This document shows positions 10,744 to 22,706 of a stretch of 64,000 bases of DNA, one piece after another (the stretch's first letter is position 1; each line of letters begins with the position of its first letter). Source of the DNA: Aselliscus stoliczkanus (Eukaryota > Chordata > Mammalia > Chiroptera > Hipposideridae); contig CM066730.1 of NCBI GenBank assembly GCA_033961575.1, positions 137,605,523-137,669,522 of the forward strand, read 5' to 3'. The position numbers and the translations under genes were made by a program. The notes under the pieces are model-generated. The model was given only the letters and a program-made list of their open reading frames with translations. It ran no database searches and was not told where the DNA came from.

Positions 10744-11580
10744 TGATGTGAAATAGTAAATTATTAGTCTCTGCTCCCAGTTCCTGTCATGAAGCTCCTA
10801 CAACCCTTGCAATTTCCCAAGAGACTAGTGCACTAGGAACATTTTATGTTCTAATATTTGGTCTTTGACCCTGGTTTCTGACACAGAACTCCTAAACTCC
10901 TTGGAATTTCCTGGGTAATGGGGTATCTTTTGTCTTAATGAGGATATTCTCAGTGAGTTCCTGGGTGGCTTCAAGATGGAGGCTGGTCACCAGAAAGAAG
11001 GGTCTTGATTAAAAGCTTGGAACTTTCAGCTCCACTCCCCATCCTCCCCAGAAGCAGAGAAGGACTGGAGAGTGAGTTTATGATTGATCATAACTATGTG
11101 ATGAAGCCTACTTAAGAAGGCCAAAAGTATAGAGTTCTGAGAGCTTCCAGGTTGCCCAGTACCTCTGTGTGCTGGGAGGGTAGTGTGCCTGGAAAGGCCA
11201 TAGAAGTTCTATGCACCTTCCCACTTACTTTGCACTACACATCTTTTCATCTGGCTGTTCCTGTATTATACGCTTCTCTAATAAACCAGTATTTCAGTAA
11301 TTAAACAGTTTTCCTGAGTTGTGTGAGTCACTCTAGCAAATTAATCAAACTGGAGGAGGGGGTCAGGAGAACCCTGATTTATTGCCCATCTAATCAGAAA
11401 CACAGGTAAGGACAGCCTGGGCTTACAATTGACATCTGAAGGGAGTAGGGGACAGTCTTGTAGGGCTGAGCCCTAACCTGTGGGGTCTGTACTAACTCCA
11501 TGTGGATAGTGTCAGAACTGAATTGCATTGTAGGGCACCTAGCTGGTACGAAGAACTGCTTGGTGCAGGGAAAACCCCAC
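10744..11580 (+). mobile_element. Solo ERV LTR (class I-like), family not named
   Basis: Starts TGATGTGAAATAGTAAATTA. It includes a late AATAAA (11280-11285, CTAATAAACCAG) followed by TTTTCCTGAGTTGTGTGAG and CTCTAGCAAATTAATC, a typical R-U5 arrangement, and ends near CCCACACCC. The bases after it (TGGGTGACCAGAAGTG) could be a primer-binding-site relic. No gag, pol or env reading frame is seen downstream, so I treat it as a solo or near-solo LTR. The 3' limit is approximate. Confidence 0.7.
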
Positions 11581-12280
11581 ACCCTGGGTGACCAGAAGTG
11601 TATGGTAGTAATAGGGAGTCGAGTAGAGGATAAAATGGAGCATTTCCTCTTTTTGCTTGTGTTTGAGCTCACCATGAGCTGAGAGTATCCAGACAGAGGG
11701 ATGTGGGAGTCCCACTGTACTCAGAAATGGACATGTCACCTCTGCAGTACTGTGTTTCACTCTGGATGCCACCTTAGCACACCAAATGTGTGGACCCTAA
11801 AGTTGTGGAGTTATGGAAGATCCAGGGTGTGAAATGTGGCCCAGGGGAACATTTATAGAATCTGGGGATTGAGTTGTGAACTAAAAGAGGAATTGGGTTC
11901 ATTTCAAGAAACTCTTGTGTATAGAGATACTTCCAGTGAATAAAGTTGGCCTCTATAGTTCCTTCTAACGCCAAGAATCAATGACCCAAAGCATTTTATT
12001 CCATAGTTACAGTGCTGTTGGTACAGCATTGTTGAGCACAGGGGAAGCTGACTGCAAGTTTTTATGGGGAAAAAGGAGCAAACATTTATAATAATTTACA
12101 CTGACATTTATAGCTAAGAAATATAAAGTTCTGGTACTTTTCCACATGACTTTCCTGGAGCCCATATCTTGTCATTTTTTAATCCCTCAAAGCCCTCCAT
12201 ATTAATACATTATTTTATTTTTTTTTACTTTCTTGAACTTTTTAAAAGTATTAACAGTTGTAGGAATCAATGCATATGTG
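11581..12280. other. Unassigned; possible ERV-flanking remnant then AT-rich DNA
   Basis: 11581-11975 might be degraded internal retroviral sequence but no conserved motif is readable. 11980-12280 shows nothing. Confidence 0.35.
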
Positions 12281-12284
12281 GAAT

Positions 12285-12540
12285 TCCATTAACATTCTTT
12301 CCACAAACATTAATTGAGCACTTGTTGAGGACCAAGCCTTGGGGATACAGTAGTGTGCCTAGAGTTGTAGTGATGGTAGACACACCACAAACCGATAGGC
12401 AATGGTGATTCAAGTGAGGCTAGTGCAATGAAGAAAAATAAAGGGGGGGGGTCATAAAGGTACATCAAGTTACAAGGGGTGTTCCCAGAAGGCCTCTCTG
12501 TGCAAGTGACATTTAAACTGATACTATGTGGAGACAAGAG
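12285..12540 (-). mobile_element. LINE-2, antisense (right-hand part resumes at 12960)
   Basis: Antisense L2 3' end: CAAACATTAATTGAGCACTT, GGATACAGTAGTGTGCC, AAGGCCTCTCTGTGCAAGTG. Confidence 0.75.
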
Positions 12541-12955
12541 CCAGAATTATCCAACAAGAATTATCCATGGTTAGCTAGCAGTGAGCCAGCTAAGACTGGC
12601 CCATGGACAGAGCTCACCAGATTCCAAATTTCCATAAAACTAGGAGCTCCTTCTCTTCTGTCCTGCCTCATAGGAAGCTCTGAATTCCCATAGGCCCCCA
12701 GTTCTCCAGATATTGATCATCTGACTTTCCTGAAACTGCTACCAACAGCTCCTAAGTTGACCACCTGGAACCCAAGCAGAGTTTTTTTGCACAAGGCTGC
12801 CTTATGCTTGCCTCATAAAAAGTGGGACAGCATCACTTTCTGGGAGTACAATGCCAAAGATCAGCACACCCAAGTAGCTGCTGCTTTCCTGCCCATGAGG
12901 TTGACCTGTACCAAATGACACCACAGGTAATCACCAGCATCCTGGTGCCTCCACA
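12541..12955. repeat. Unassigned insertion splitting an L2
   Basis: The flanking L2 segments (to 12540 and from 12960) are consecutive in the antisense L2 order, so these roughly 415 bases look like a separate insertion. I could not name the family or find a clear target duplication. Confidence 0.45.
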
Positions 12956-12959
12956 GATC

Positions 12960-13420
12960 TGAAAGAGAATAAACCATGCAGCTATCTGAGGACAGAACAT
13001 TCCAGGCTGAGGTAACAGACAAAAGAAAGCCTCTAGGTGTGTTTAAGGAGGACAAGGAAGCCAATGTTGGTAGAGCAGAGAGAACAAGGGAAGAGGGGGT
13101 ACAAAATGAGGTCAGAGAAGCCAGCAGGCCTCAGATCTTGGGCCGTGTGGGCTATGGTAGGAACTCTGGATTTTTTCTATGTAGAACAGAATGTTCTATG
13201 TAGAATTGAGAGCAGTGGAGGACACAGTGGAATTTATGCTTCGCAAAGGATGTTTCTTGCTACTGTATGGAGGATAAACTGAAAGAGGAGTGATTAAAAA
13301 GACAGAGACCATTTAGGGAGTCATTATGGTAATCCAATCAGGACATGGTAGCAATGACCAATTATAGTTCCTATATAAAACCTGGATAAACTCTGTGATT
13401 TAAAAATTCAAGTACCCTAC
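12960..13420 (-). mobile_element. LINE-2, antisense (continuation)
   Basis: AACATTCCAGGCTGAGGTAA through AAAATGAGGTCAGAGAAGCC and TATGGTAATCCAATCAGGAC follow the antisense L2 order after the segment ending at 12540. Confidence 0.75.
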
Positions 13421-13829
13421 TTATCCATTTTTTTTAAAGAAATAACTGATCATAATACCTTATTTTTGTTTTCTTGCTTTTTTGATATAGAACCTACAGA
13501 ATACCTTAATCTCCATGAACTCAACCTCTCCTTAAAATAGAATGATATCAGAGCACACATTATTATTTCCATTTTCACAAGTTCAAAGTGATGAAGTAAT
13601 ATGCTAAAAATATACTTATGCCCTTTCTACTGCACTAAAATGTTTCTTTATTAATTTCCTACAATAGGTTTATCATTATTCTAGGCACTGTGAGGCAGAT
13701 AAAGAAGCATGAGACACTGTTCTGGACATACGCCTCTAGCACAAGACATAGGCATAAAATTTTAAGTAAGAGAATATAGCATTATACGAATGAATATCAA
13801 ATCAATGTTATAAAAAATTAGGTGCCCAC

Positions 13830-14800
13830 TGATTCTAAATATTCAGACTATGAGGTAAAAGTTCATAATTTACACTTGAAATTCTATACTTCAAAAAATA
13901 TAATATAACAAAAATAAAAGGTAAAAACAAAACGCTATTTACAACATATATGACAGTAAAAAATTAATCCTCTTAATGTATAAAGAGCTCTTATAAATCA
14001 GTAGGGAAAAAATATAAAGCTCAATTTCAAAAATTGAGCCAAAGGTCTACATAGGCAAATCACAAAAGAAATAAAAATGAGTACTAGAGGGCCAGCCAAG
14101 TGGCGTGTTGGTCAAGAGTTGGCTTGGGATGCCAGCTCTGAGCAGTGGGGCCCCAGTTTGGATCCCATATATGAGAGCCAGTGACACTGCTCTCTACAGC
14201 TAAGATGGTGAACAATAGCTTGACCTGGAGCTGGGCTGTGCGAGTCCCAGAGACAGTATAGGCTGCAGCCCCTGCTGCAGTGGGCTGCCATAGGCTACAG
14301 TGAGTGGCTGGCAGCTGGTGTGAGCTGCCATGAGCTGCCATGAGTGTCTGTCCAATGACTGATAATCGACTGCCTCAGCCGGGAAGAGCGCAATGATGGT
14401 ACCAACATGGGCCAGTGAAGCAACATCCTCCACAACTAGACTGAAGAACAAAAGGACAGCAACTTGTCTGTTCCCCTTCCCTGATTCCCCAATGAAAATC
14501 TTAAAAAAAAAAAAAAATGAATACTAGATATGTGTGTGGGGTGGTAGAGGGGGGTGGGTGGGACTTGACCTGAGTGGTGATAAAAAATTTATACAGCAAT
14601 GAGGTATTACATTTTACCAATCAAATTGGAAATGTTTTTATAATAGAAATACTCATGGTTGACGAGTACTCTTATGCTACTAGTTTTTAAGTATGCTTAT
14701 CAAAAGCCTTAAAAGTGCATTTACTTTGGCATAAAATGTTCTTGCAGAGACATAAATATTGATGTGTAAAGATACCTCATTATATTTTTGACAATATTTT
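13830..14800 (+). mobile_element. Old LINE-1 ORF2 3' fragment interrupted by a SINE
   Basis: TCTTATAAATCAGTAGGGAA and CATAGGCAAATCACAAAAGA lie before the SINE; GCAATGAGGTATTACATTTT lies after it. Together they follow the L1 ORF2 3' order. Stops in all frames. Confidence 0.65.
14089..14513 (+). mobile_element. Long composite tRNA-like SINE, copy 2
   Basis: Same structure as the copy at 3654-4107, with the same CAACTTGTCTGTTCCCCTTC end and an A-tail. A 15-bp target duplication with one mismatch (AAAATGAGTACTAGA and AAAATGAATACTAGA) flanks it. Inserted into an older L1. Confidence 0.9.
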
Positions 14801-14939
14801 ATTTTTTTAAGATTATAAAACTGTATACTTCTAGTTTGGTTTAAAAGCAAAACAAAAATAAGTTCCAGTGTATGTATGTGGAAATTTTCTACAAGGAGAT
14901 CATTTAATACTTCACCAACTTATAGTTTTTAGAAAGCAC

Positions 14940-15310
14940 AGATTTACAAAAAGTACACTTTTTTAGGATTTGATTTTTTAGTGCAGTTTTACATTTATAG
15001 CAAAATTAAGAGAAGGGTATAGAGATACCACATACACCCCTATCCCCTACACATGCCCAGCCTCTCCCATTATCAACAGTTCCCACCAGAGTGGTACATG
15101 TGTTACAATGGATGAACCTAGAATGACACAATGTAATAATCCAAAATCCATAATTTAACTTAAACTTCACTCTTGGTGTTGTACATTCTATCGGTTTAGA
15201 CAAATGAATAATGACATGTATCCATCATTACAGTATCATATGAAATAGTTTCACTGCCCTAGAAATCCTGTGCTCTTATTTATCTCTCTCCTCCTTCCCT
15301 TTTAGTATAC
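14940..15310 (-). mobile_element. LINE-1 3' UTR fragment, antisense
   Basis: GCAGTTTTACATTTATAGCA, CTCCCATTATCAACAGTTCC and CACTCTTGGTGTTGTACATT are phrases of antisense old L1. Confidence 0.65.
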
Positions 15311-15359
15311 TTTTTAAATGCAAAATCTCTTAATGTACCCCAGATTTAGTTCAACCTAA

Positions 15360-15790
15360 TTAAAGAAAATAATACAGCAATAATTATTGCTCCCCATGCC
15401 ATAGACTATGTGGACATGTCCAGAAGATGGCACAGAGAGAACTGTTGGTGCCACATCTTTTCATAGTCTGAACAGAAGATCTGGCTGAGAAACTGCCTTA
15501 CAGCACTGAGATAATTGGTGAAGAGGCCAGGCAGTTGCACAATCATTTTGCTTAGACTTGCAAAAGCAAAACAGGAGAGAATGCAAGTGCAAAGGACATG
15601 AAATTTCAAGCTGATAAAGGTTAGTTCAAAGATTTAAAAGCAGCACTGTCTGCAAAGCTCCTGGGGGTAATCTATCTGAAGACATTGTGATAAAGCAATG
15701 CTTTGGTTTTTTTCCTGCAGAATTAAGGGTTCTGAGGAATTGTGCTTTATTCAGAGCAGATTTTTAATACTAATTAATCTGCTTTTTTTT
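15360..15790. other. Repeat-poor block, possible conserved non-coding element
   Basis: No recognised repeat. It contains TAATTA-type homeodomain core motifs and an inverted repeat GCAGATT...AATCTGC (15756-15782) around TTTAATACTAATT-like sequence. Conservation is not testable here. Confidence 0.25.
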
Positions 15791-16069
15791 TAAAAGTGGG
15801 TGATTTCTAGTACTTGTATTTACTTTGTCATTAAATAACAAGGTAGTCAGGTTACATTAACTATCTCTCTTTTTACCTATTTAAATAGCTTTTCCTCAGT
15901 TCCTATGTTCTATGAAACTTTGATCTTTTGAACTTCAGTTTTGCCCATCCATAAAGTTTGGGTGTCTAAAGGAAAGAGCAATCCTTGTGTACCTGAGTAA
16001 TAGGGCAGTGATGGTGAAAGAGATGGCACTTTAACTAGTGACTAATGTAGAAGTAGTCAAGGGTTGACT

Positions 16070-16280
16070 GAGTACCAGTTTCAGTGCTAAATATTTTACA
16101 CATCTTATATTGACAAGTATTATGTCTTTAATCTCACAGATGAGATACAAAAAATCAGAGATGAAAAGTAACTTGCCAAAAGTCACACAACAAGGTATGT
16201 TTGGAGCTAGGCTTCAAAATCAGTATTATGGGACATAAAATCTATGTCTTTAACCACTACTCTGCCTGAAACCATGGGTA
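16070..16280 (+). repeat. MIR SINE fossil
   Basis: Sense MIR order: TGAGTACCAGTTTCAGTGCT, GTAACTTGCCAAAAGTCACA, GTCTTTAACCACTACTCTGC. Confidence 0.75.
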
Positions 16281-17329
16281 AATTTTGTATAATTATGGAA
16301 AAGATGTTCCTTTTTCATTCTGTATGATATGGTTCCTCAAACTTTAGTGTGCATATGAACCATTTGAGATGTTTGCTAAGAATACATGTTTTCTTGTCCT
16401 GTTTAATTCCAATTAAATAATTTCAGAGTGATCCAAGTATCTGTTTTATAATCCAGCATACTGCATGATTATAACCCACCTCAGGTGGTCTGAGATTCCG
16501 TGATCAGGAATCACTGCCATGTTCTCCAAGAACAAGCTCTTCACCCACTATGGAATATTTTGCACGCCTTGTTTTTTCTTTCAACTGTTATTTTACATGT
16601 CAATTCCTTCATGAAGTCATTTCCATCCCCCTTCAGCATATTTGGTTTGAAACTCCCTCTATGGTCACCCTATCTCTTTTTACATGCTTTATTTTTCAGT
16701 TATCACCTATTTTTGTAAATTTGAAGACAACATAGTTTGAAGACCCTGAGTGGATTGGATGACCACTATAATCTCAACTAAGAAGGCAGCAAGGCATAGC
16801 TAAAAGGCAAGTCAGATAGAAGGAAACATCCATGGTGCAAACATACCGCATGCTGTAGAACTGCATATAAGTGAAGAAAGAAGGTTGCAGAAGAGTAGGT
16901 AGATTGGGATATCATTTTCTGTAAATGAAAAGTGCAAGCACATATATCAACAAACCTGTTTGCTGATTGATTTTGTAGCCAAAATGACCCCAATTTGAGG
17001 TCCTGTGAAATAGTGTAGTACACATACCATGAAAAATAAACTTTGGTTCTTTTCATTGATGTCAAAATTTGACTCAGTGTTACAAAGAAAGAAATGGGAT
17101 ATTTGGGGAATGTACTGACTCCCTTGTTTTTGGAAAGTTTACAAACCCAAGGTGAAGGATGGCCACTTAGGTGTTCTCTCAGGGGACTTTAAGCCTAGGT
17201 GGGAAGATGGATTAGCTGCCTCTGTATATGTTATTTATTATTAATACTATAAAAGAATCAAAATCCTGTTGTTTAAGATAGACAATTTGTATATTATGGG
17301 TGTAAAATTGAGGAGTAATGTTGAAGAAG

Positions 17330-17535
17330 AAGGATATGCTTTGGAGCAATGCAGACCTGGGTACGAATGCTAGCTCTGCTCTTACTAGTAAGGTGACCTT
17401 TGGCAATCTACCGAACCTCTCTAATGATCCGTTTTCTCTTCTGTACAATGGTAATAATATACCTACTTTTCAGGATTATTAGGATAACATGAAAGGATTT
17501 ATGTAAACTTGTATGTGATAGCTGACACATTTACA
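17330..17535 (-). repeat. MIR SINE fossil
   Basis: Antisense MIR: GCAGACCTGGGTACGAATGC, TCTGTACAATGGTAATAATA, AGGATTATTAGGATAACATG. Confidence 0.75.
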
Positions 17536-17826
17536 ACATGTTAGCTCATATAATTACGATGATGAAGAAATGATTCAGGCATAGGTTTAGGAGTTCAAGT
17601 ACTTTTAAATCTTTCTGAAGACTAAATTTCTTTGATCATAATACATGGTATGGCTCTATGGCATAAAAAAAAAAAGAGAGAGAGAAAGAAAGAAACTTCG
17701 TCTTCACAATAACATTTGCTACAGTAGCACAGGCTTCACATTACAGCTTCCCCAAGGGGTTTGGTGAGATTTTCAGTTGCACTCCCCTCCTCAGTCCCAT
17801 TTTATTTTTCATTTTGTTGTTCTCTT

Positions 17827-17828
17827 GA

Positions 17829-17924
<96 letters not shown>

Positions 17925-17943
17925 GAAAAAGAAAGAAAGAAAA
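17827..17943. repeat. (GAAA)n microsatellite
   Basis: About 29 GAAA units with one small interruption near 17923-17930. It makes an all-purine + strand tract. Confidence 0.98.
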
Positions 17944-17958
17944 CCCTGGTTGTGTTGA

Positions 17959-18315
17959 TTATCTGTTATGACTTCCAAATAAGAACATGCTTTCATTTAC
18001 TGAAATTGGATCCCCCCATTCACTACGTTGGCACAATATGTGCCGTCTTCTCCAGAGGGTTCGGGGCCTGTTAGTGGTGCACAGTTGGAAACTGGTGGCA
18101 TTGAATTGCTGCCAAGGCTGGCAGACCTTTAAGATGGCATCTGGTGACCTTTTTGCTGAGCCCTTTGGGTCCTCCTTTTGAGACTTGATGTTCTCCACAC
18201 GGGTGTAATCCAAATCAAATGTGAGATCTGGTGAGTTGGGAGTTACATGGGAGGAAGGCCAAGGGGGACCCTCTACATTGCTCTGGGCAGAGGATGTTTC
18301 TAGACACCACTGCAA
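17959..18315 (-). other. Unexplained 118-codon open frame
   Basis: An uninterrupted minus-strand frame with unremarkable composition: SSHVTPNSPDLTFDLDYTRV, KEDPKGSAKRSPDAILKVCQ, RTLWRRRHILCQRSEWGDPI. I do not recognise it as a known gene, and no poly(A) tail, splice sites or upstream promoter support expression. It ends next to the (GAAA)n tract. A decayed retropseudogene piece or a chance frame in an unnamed repeat are both possible. Confidence 0.2.
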
Positions 18316-19119
18316 CGTTTCTTTTTAACCCTGAGACTGAGCTGTAGCAGAGAGTGATACTAAAGGGCTGGTTTGCAAGAAGAGCACAGTATGAGAGAGG
18401 GAACAATTGGGCAGTTTTCTCCACATTTATTTATCACTCAGCAATACAGTGATCCCTCCTAGTTGTTGTTGCCGGATGACACTAAACTCTTAACAGAGTC
18501 CCCGAGAGCAGCAGCTGAGGTAAGAAGTTCATATGAGGAAGATAGCTAGCTGAGTCGTGCTTCCAAGATAGTATTGATAGCATTTTTCATTCTTTTGAAA
18601 TGGCAGGTTTCTATTTTCAGTACCTCAGGTAGAGAGCATAAGAGCACAGAAGAAAGAACTGTTAGTTTGTGAACAGCCTAACAACCAATGTGTGTTGACG
18701 AAATGTTTGTGCTAACAACAGACACATGCTGCTTCTCAGCTGGGGAGTCATTTTCATGATAATTTGAAACTGCTATGTATGTTGTGTGTGTGTGTTTTTT
18801 TTAAAACAGCTTTTACTTTGAACAGATTTAACAGGTTATTTTTGATTTTACATCTACTGTGGCTGTTTTAACAGACAGGCAGATACATTTCATATTTCCT
18901 AGGCAATTCTGCCCTGAGAGACAGGCCACACGAAGATTCTGAAAGTGATTAAAGCAAAGATGATTTATCTCCCTTGCTTTCATCCAGAAGTTAACTCTCA
19001 GCTCCCATGCCTGTTTTTGCATTTAAATCCTGCACTTCCTGCCTCAGTTGCCTCCTCCTCTACTTTCTGCTTCTCACATGATCCCCAATTTACATGGATA
19101 CTCTCCTGACTCCTCTCCT

Positions 19120-19360
19120 GGCAATAGGAATTTAGGTGCAATCTGGCAGACTTAGGTTTAAATTCTGGCTCCACTGCTGGAAAGCCATGTAGAATTGAAC
19201 AAATCAAATAAGCTCCCTGACTTTTAATTCGCTCATTCTAAAATGAGAATAATATGAGCACCTACCTACAGGATTGGTCTGAAGAATAAATAAACTAGTA
19301 TATGTAAATGACCATAGAGTGACTGTCAGGTGGTTAAATGGTCAGTAATACCATTACTTT
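19120..19360 (-). repeat. MIR SINE fossil
   Basis: Antisense MIR: GACTTAGGTTTAAATTCTGG, CTAAAATGAGAATAATATGA, ATTGGTCTGAAGAATAAATA. Confidence 0.75.
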
Positions 19361-19384
19361 TGCAACCATTGCAGACATAGTCAT

Positions 19385-19670
19385 TTCCCTTTTTAAATTA
19401 TTTTTATGATAAAATGGGTGCACGAGATTATATATATTTCAGGTATGCAACATTATAGTTCAATATGTGCTCATATACACTACACGGTGCTCATAACCAC
19501 ATAGTTGATCACTTTACCCCTTTCCCTTCTGGCAACCACCAGTCTGTTCTTTGTTTTTGTTTCGTTTTGGTTTAGATTTCACATATAAGTGAAATTATAT
19601 GGTATTTTGTCTTTCTCCATCTGACTTATTTCAGTTATTTGTCTTATGAATTTCGAATAGCACTGATTCT
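19385..19670 (-). mobile_element. LINE-1 3' end, antisense
   Basis: TTCTGGCAACCACCAGTCTG and TTTCACATATAAGTGAAATT are hallmark phrases of antisense old L1 3' UTRs. Confidence 0.85.
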
Positions 19671-19739
19671 TTGTAACATTCACTTGACATTTATCTATAT
19701 GCTAATTAGGTATGTTCCATGTTATTTATGTAAATTTTG

Positions 19740-19985
19740 TATCGATTTCTTTAAATATTTTATAGAAATATATACATAAATGTGCACATCATACGAATAC
19801 TCACTGAATTTTCACAAATATGATACACCCATGCAACAAACATCCAGATCAAAACACAGAATAAAAAAATTACCAATATCCCAGAAGCCCCACAATATTC
19901 CCTTCTGGGCTCTACAACTCCCCGAAACAGTAATCACCATCTAGAGGCTATTTATCTGACTTCTAGAAGCAAGTTTATACCAGTT
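19740..19985 (-). mobile_element. LINE-1 3' end of a second type, antisense
   Basis: CATCCAGATCAAAACACAGA and ATCCCAGAAGCCCCACAATA belong to another old L1 3' UTR class. Confidence 0.75.
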
Positions 19986-20289
19986 GTTAATGTCATTATT
20001 TGTATTATTTTTGGACAACAAAGTAAAATTAAGTTTCTTGAGGTCAGGGAAAATATCATAGACATCTTCTCTCACTGCAAGGACTATTTATTGTTAAATA
20101 TAAACTCTTCTTCTATATTCCCACCTTGCTCTATTGTCACTCAACTGCACCTGTCTGACAAAACCCCAGCTCTGAATGTGCCCCCATGTCTGCCTTCTGT
20201 GCATCCCACAACGACTACTGGGCAATCTCAGAGGAAAGCATGCAGTCTCTCAGACTGATGTCACAAAACTGCACTGTCCAGTCTTCACT

Positions 20290-21130
20290 GACCATTCACT
20301 TTTGCCTAGCCAACCTTTCTTCTTTTTCCAATCAGCTGTCTTCCACTCCTCATAGGAGCTATTTCAAGCCATTTACCCTTAATCAGACTTCCTACCCCAG
20401 CACTTGGGAGCCAACAGGTAACCATATCATGTACATCAAAGAGAAAATTCAAGCTGTCAGCAATTTGACCAATACCTTGTCTCCAAATGTACAAATAAAT
20501 TTGCCTACATTCTCGTCTATCTCCCTACTTCCCACCCCTGAGGTTTCATTCCTTCCTCTGCTCTCTAAGTGATACCCTATTTCACTTTGTCAGGGTTCAT
20601 CTTATTTTAATCAATGATGTCTTCTCCTTTTATCTGTCTCAGTTGGCTCTTCACCATTGGGATTTAATTGAGTTAAAGTTCCTACTATCTTTCAACAAGA
20701 TAATAGCAAAGCCTTATCTGAAACCCACATTGCACCCTAGTCACCACCCCATCTTCCTTCTTGCAACCAAACTTCTTCATAGAGGTTCTTAGACTCCCTG
20801 TCTTCAGTTTCTTTTCCCTTGCCTTCCTTCCACCTACTCCATTATCTCACTGAAGCTCACTTATCAAGATTCCTGATGTCCTTATGGCTTAACTCAGTGG
20901 ACGCTTTTCAGAGCTTACCTTTCTTAGGAGTACCTGAAACTGGACACCATATTCTCTATCTGGAAACATCCTCTTCACTTTGCTGCCAATACCCCACACT
21001 CTTGGTTTCCCTTTTACCTTATTGATAATTTCGTCTAAATCTCCTTTTAGGGCTCCGCTTCCCTCTGTAAATGTAGGTGTGCCTCAGAGTTCTTTCCTAG
21101 GCCTTTCCTTCTCATGCTGCCACAACTGAG
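20290..21130 (+). mobile_element. LINE-2 fragment
   Basis: Sense L2 words near the end: AATGTAGGTGTGCCTCAGAG and TCCTAGGCCTTTCCTTCTCA. Upstream portion diverged. A 128-codon frame at 20186-20572 overlaps its left part and is not taken as a gene. Confidence 0.6.
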
Positions 21131-21299
21131 AGGATTACTGTAAAAAAATATATACATACATTTAAGTCTTTGCCTATGGTTTGGCCTGATTCAAATCAAC
21201 AAGTATTGGAACAATTGTTTTATACTTAGATAATATGACATGTTTTAAAGTGGATCTTTCTACTGTCAATAATAATATCAAGAATTTATAGAACGCTTT

Positions 21300-21960
21300 T
21301 GAGGCCTAAGGCAAAACTATTTTCGTATTTATTTTTCCTAATTATAAAATAATACTTTCTCATGTAGAAAGTCTAGAACAATAGTTTTATAAGATATAAC
21401 GATACAATGTAATATAATAATATAATTGAATATCCTGAGTTCTACCACCCAGAGAATACTTACTGTTTATTCTGGCATATTTCCTTCTAGATATACTATG
21501 TACTCTCACACATAAACACATATATTATGCATTTTACATAGTTTAGATAATTATATTTTTCACTTATTTGTATAACTGTAGCTTTTCTTGTGTCATTAAA
21601 ATTATCCCCAACCATTTTAATGGCTGTATATATTCTATCACATGAACATAGAATACAATATTCAACATATCCACCTATTACTATTTAATAGAGTTTTTAA
21701 TTTTTCTTCTGCATATTTCCCATGATATGCAATCTTAACAATTGATTTACTACGTTAAAAAGTTTCACCTTTCTGACTCTTAACACATTTTATCAGATCA
21801 CCCACTATATTAATTATATCTATTTATGTAGTCATCAGCATCTGAGTTTTTTATTTTCAAAAAAGTTTTCTATATTTAAAACAATTACAAAACCTTGTAA
21901 TTATTTTGACATGTAAGTCTTTAGAATTAAACAAGGTTGAATAATTTTTTTAAATTTTGT
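21300..21960 (-). mobile_element. Old LINE-1/HAL1-like antisense fragment
   Basis: AT-rich sequence with TTCTGGCATATTTCCTTCTA and CCCCAACCATTTTAATGGCT, as in antisense 3' ends of old L1. Confidence 0.55.
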
Positions 21961-22471
21961 TTATTATTTGCATTTCTTTGAATCATTCCTAAAGTATTTT
22001 CCTTTATCTGTTTAATATTAATTTTAAATAGAGAACTACTAGTAGAAAAAGAAGCATCAAGGTGAGGCATTAAGAAAAGACAGAACAGAACTGGTGCTGG
22101 CAAACTCCCTTGCCTTTCTTCGTTTTCTACTTGCAAACACTGAAAATATCTGATAGACTTCTAAGTTATGTGATAACCTTTAGGGTTCATTTTTGACACC
22201 ACCCCTACCTACAGTAAAGACTTTGGAGCAGATGGATAAATTATCTTTATGAGTATAATGAAGCAGGTGGGGGGAAATAAAGCCTGAGAAGATAATATCA
22301 TGGCCTCTCTATGGTAAATAATCCATAGAGAAATAACCAATGTCTACTTCTTCATTCCACTGTGCGGAGTTACCACTGTTCACACCAACAAACGCCTTCC
22401 ATTTCTTAAGCCAGTCTAATGCATGTGGCTCTGCAACGTGACTAACAAAGTGCAAAACTATTTCTTCACAG

Positions 22472-22706
22472 CAAGGAGAATGAGAACTTGAAGGCAGAAA
22501 CTCAAAGAGTGCTCCACAAATCTGTGACTGGTAATGCAAGGCAGATGAGCGGAGACCCCCCAGCTCCTAGTAATCCCACTGATCATCAAATCAATCATGA
22601 CTCAGATGATGTGGAAGAGAGCAAGCACCCCGAGAACAACCAGAAACCAGATAACAACCAGAAACTCCTAACAGGACCGTGCAGTAGCAGATTTCTGGAT
22701 GGCAAA
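22472..22706 (+). CDS. C1orf87: C1orf87 coding exon 2 (residues 37-115)
   Basis: The first base completes codon 37 (AC|C, Thr) and the exon ends in phase 0 before GTAAGT. The peptide is hydrophilic and low in complexity, rich in Asp, Glu, Asn and Lys. It includes TGNARQMSGDPPAP, ESKHPENNQKPDNNQKLLTG and the terminal SSRFLDGK. The N-N-Q-K repeat is also in the human protein as I remember it. I infer a disordered N-terminal linker. The last codon is Lys where I recall Asn in human. Confidence 0.94.

Larger units (their letters stand above)
6421..22471 (+). other. C1orf87: Intron 1 (16 kb) and its contents
   Basis: GTAAGT at the left and TTCTTCACAG at the right. Contents: MIR (7505-7735), an MLT1 LTR on the minus strand, an ERV LTR (10744 to about 11580), split antisense L2 (12285-13420), an old L1 broken by a composite SINE (13830-14800), several antisense L1 3' ends, a (GAAA)n tract (17827-17943) and sense L2 (20290-21130). 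7740-8780, 9230-10740, 15360-15800, 16280-17330 and 21960-22460 hold nothing I can name. Confidence 0.9.

Noticed and set aside
17761..17996. Frames encoding Lys-Glu-Arg or Phe-Leu-Ser repeats
   Set aside because: Generated by the (GAAA)n microsatellite read in either direction.
20186..20572. 128-codon plus-strand frame
   Set aside because: Overlaps a decayed L2 and pyrimidine-rich sequence; no domain or splice support.
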